A program made the position numbers and the translations under genes. From Nonomuraea sp. (lineage in GTDB: Bacteria > Actinomycetota > Actinomycetes > Streptosporangiales > Streptosporangiaceae), in NCBI GenBank assembly GCA_013362835.1, contig JABFVJ010000275.1, forward strand, positions 1 to 6,895: a stretch of DNA of 6,895 nucleotides, given 5' to 3'. Position 1 is the first letter of the stretch; every line of letters starts with the position of its first letter. The notes beneath the pieces are model-generated. The model worked only from the letters and a program-made list of their open reading frames with translations. It did no database searches and was not told the origin of the DNA. Of this stretch, positions 5,307 to 6,895 are shown one piece after another.

Positions 5307-6895
5307 GTGAAATGGCGTGGATGGCGGCTTGACCTGCTGCTCGGAGCGGCCGCGATCGGCCTCGACCTTCTGCTGTCGGGCAAATCCGCCGTGCCCGGCC
5401 AGACCTGGATCGTCGTGCTCTTCGCGGTCCTGGTCGGCGCGCCTATGGCTTTGCTGCGACATTTCCCTACCCCCGTCGGCCTGTATCTCGCCGGCCTGGC
5501 GATCTTCACCGACCAGATCGGCTCGTTCACCGCCAACACCGCCCAGCTGCTGCTGTGCGTCGCCATCGTCATGACCGGCCACCTGCGCGGATGGCGCGGC
5601 CTGGCCGTCGTGCTGCCCGCCGCCTTCGTGGCGACCGCGACCAACCTCGCCGATCCCGGGCTGGCGCTCACCCCCGGCACGTGGATCTTCACCGTCGGCA
5701 TCCCGCTGCTGCCCGCCCTCGTCGGCCTCTACCTCCGCCGACCCGCCGCGCGCCTGCGCGAACTCGACTTCACCGCCGACGCCCTGCTGGCCGGAGGCGG
5801 CGTCGCCCTCGCCGTCCTGGGCACCTGGCGCTACTGGCACGACGGCTTCTCCCACGTGTGGATCAGCGGCATGTTCGTCGTCGTCGCCGGATCCGCGCTC
5901 GGACTGGCCAGGCGGCTGCCCGGGCTGATCTTCATGGTCGAGGGGGCGCTGCTCGTCGTCTCCGACGACTCCTTCCCCGCCGCCACCAGCACGCTCACCA
6001 TCCTCGTCGAGGTCTCCATCGCGATCTTCGCGATGCGGGTCACCTCCTGGGCCTGGACCGTCCTGGTCTACCTGGCCGGCTCGGGACTCGCGGCCGTCAG
6101 CGTCGTCAGCCAGAACACCGACATCACGCCCACGCGCGTCTTCACCCTGATGGCGCTGAGCGTCGCGCCCATCGCCATCGGCCGCTACCTGGCCGCCCGC
6201 CAGGTGGCCGCCGACTCCGAACGCGCCCGCGTGCGCGAGAGCGAACAACTGGCCGTCGCCCGGCTGCGCGCCGACCAGCTCGCCGAGCGCGAACGCATCG
6301 CCCGCGAGGTGCACGACATCGTCGCCCACCACGTCGGGGCCATGGTCCTGCGCGCCAACGCCGCCCGCTACGCCATGCCCGACGGGCCGGTCGGCGAGGC
6401 CCTCACCGACATCCGCGACACCGGCCACCAGGTCCTCCAGGACCTGCGCGGCCTGCTCGCGCTGCTCCGCGACCCCGGCGGGGCGCCCGAGCTCACCGCC
6501 GACCCCGCCGAGGTGGTGCGCGAGTCCGCCGAACGCGTCGGCGCCGCGGGACTGCTCGTCGAGCTCCACCTCGACCCGGCCACCGCCGCGGCGCCGCTCG
6601 TCACCCGCGCCTCGGCGGCGCGCATCGTGCAGGAGGGACTCACCAACGTGCTCAAACACGCCGGACCGGGCACCCGCGTACGGGTCAGGGTCGCCGCCAC
6701 GGACAAGGGCCTCGACGTGGAAGTCGCCAACGACCGCCCACCCACACCCCGCCCCGCCGTGGAGGCGGCCCGTGATCGCACCGCCACCGCACGCTCGGGG
6801 TCGGAGGCGGCCCGTGATCGCACCGCTTCCGCGCGTCCGGCGTCCGAGGCGGACCGCGGCCGTTCTGCCGATGCGCGCCCGGGGGTGGAGGCGGC
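5307..6895 (+). CDS. Sensor histidine kinase, NarL/DesK type (HisKA_3), C-terminus beyond window
   Basis: 529 codons are visible from a GTG at 5307 to the right edge. Residues 8-297 hold about 12 hydrophobic segments (near 8-24, 33-50, 56-70, 76-91, 97-113, 125-143, 157-174, 183-201, 205-219, 228-243, 248-267, 277-297), which look like two copies of a six-helix unit. A charged, probably coiled-coil linker follows at 298-328. The dimerisation/phosphoacceptor box ERERIAREVHDIVAHHVGAM gives His336 as the phosphorylated histidine. The ATP-binding N box ARIVQEGLTNVLKHAG has Glu443 and Asn447, and NDRP carries Asp476. Instead of reaching the G box (normally G-HGLxGMRER), the protein enters 14-residue tandem repeats from residue 485. 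The partner response regulator should lie downstream, outside the window. The start is supported by the leaderless-type TACCTT six bases upstream and by the membrane domain beginning at once. The signal sensed is unknown. Confidence 0.92.
   Translation, partial: MKWRGWRLDLLLGAAAIGLDLLLSGKSAVPGQTWIVVLFAVLVGAPMALLRHFPTPVGLYLAGLAIFTDQIGSFTANTAQLLLCVAIVMTGHLRGWRGLAVVLPAAFVATATNLADPGLALTPGTWIFTVGIPLLPALVGLYLRRPAARLRELDFTADALLAGGGVALAVLGTWRYWHDGFSHVWISGMFVVVAGSALGLARRLPGLIFMVEGALLVVSDDSFPAATSTLTILVEVSIAIFAMRVTSWAWTVLVYLAGSGLAAVSVVSQNTDITPTRVFTLMALSVAPIAIGRYLAARQVAADSERARVRESEQLAVARLRADQLAERERIAREVHDIVAHHVGAMVLRANAARYAMPDGPVGEALTDIRDTGHQVLQDLRGLLALLRDPGGAPELTADPAEVVRESAERVGAAGLLVELHLDPATAAAPLVTRASAARIVQEGLTNVLKHAGPGTRVRVRVAATDKGLDVEVANDRPPTPRPAVEAARDRTATARSGSEAARDRTASARPASEADRGRSADARPGVEA
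6759..6895 (+). repeat. In-frame 42-bp tandem repeat inside the kinase ATPase domain
   Basis: Three complete 42-bp units (6759-6800, 6801-6842, 6843-6884) and the first 11 bases of a fourth (6885-6895) are present; the array may continue past the edge. Units 1 and 2 share an uninterrupted 23-base block and differ at eight of 42 positions; unit 3 is more diverged. Each encodes 14 residues: an E-A-(A/D)-R-x-R core, then Thr/Ser/Ala-rich, Arg-rich sequence. The period is a multiple of three, so gain or loss of units keeps the frame. It falls between the N box and the expected G box, where relatives have only a short loop. Confidence 0.85.

Noticed and set aside
5178..6659. Minus-strand open frame extending the methyltransferase upstream by almost 500 codons
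   Set aside because: The extension is Gly/Asp/Glu/Gln-rich low-complexity sequence antisense to the histidine kinase. Methyltransferase homology begins at the ATG at 5177, which also has a promoter-like hexamer.
5555..6775. Plus-strand 406-codon open frame, extremely Arg/Pro-rich
   Set aside because: It overlaps the histidine kinase in another frame and its composition is that of a frame-shifted shadow; no motif is visible.

Overview
The window is very GC-rich with strong G/C preference at third codon positions. It carries GTG starts, several gene starts without a ribosome binding site, an actinobacterial-type PuuD/esterase/crotonase/acyl-CoA dehydrogenase mix, and a NarL-type histidine kinase with a many-pass membrane sensor. 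Together this points to a chromosomal segment of a filamentous actinomycete (Streptomyces/Streptosporangiales-like; the genus cannot be fixed from this window). There are no tRNA or rRNA genes, CRISPR arrays, transposases or phage integrases.

Layout. (1) At the left edge, reading out of the window on the minus strand, is the N-terminal part of a phage-tail-sheath-like protein (1-281), as found in contractile injection systems. (2) A 161-base divergent spacer (282-442) holds four 11-bp direct repeats (301-344), a relatively AT-rich patch and a small leader hairpin. (3) A plus-strand run follows: a PuuD-like class I glutamine amidotransferase lacking its catalytic cysteine (443-1129), a hormone-sensitive-lipase-type esterase (1140-2048), a crotonase-fold protein lacking both classical hydratase glutamates (2045-2806, 4-base overlap with the esterase), and a hemerythrin-like diiron protein (2854-3393) whose ribosome binding site lies inside a predicted hairpin. 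(4) Convergent to this, with a 4-base stop-codon overlap, is a minus-strand pair: a PmtA-like SAM methyltransferase (5177-4581) followed by an acyl-CoA dehydrogenase (4571-3390). (5) A 129-base divergent spacer (5178-5306) contains two inverted repeats. It separates the methyltransferase from a plus-strand sensor histidine kinase (5307 to the right edge, incomplete) with 12 predicted membrane segments, apparently a duplicated six-helix sensor. Its ATPase domain is interrupted by a 42-bp in-frame tandem repeat.

How the genes fit together. The esterase, crotonase and acyl-CoA dehydrogenase suggest turnover of acyl or ester compounds, but no defined pathway can be assigned. The methyltransferase may act on phospholipid headgroups. 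The kinase would signal to a response regulator lying outside the window. A recurring theme is gene starts without Shine-Dalgarno sequences that carry a TANNNT hexamer 6-7 bases upstream of the start codon (four genes), which suggests leaderless mRNAs. In two of them the hexamer begins with the TAG stop codon of the preceding gene. The most notable oddities are the missing catalytic residues in two adjacent enzymes, the coding minisatellite in the kinase, the duplicated sensor, and the 11-bp repeat array beside the sheath gene.
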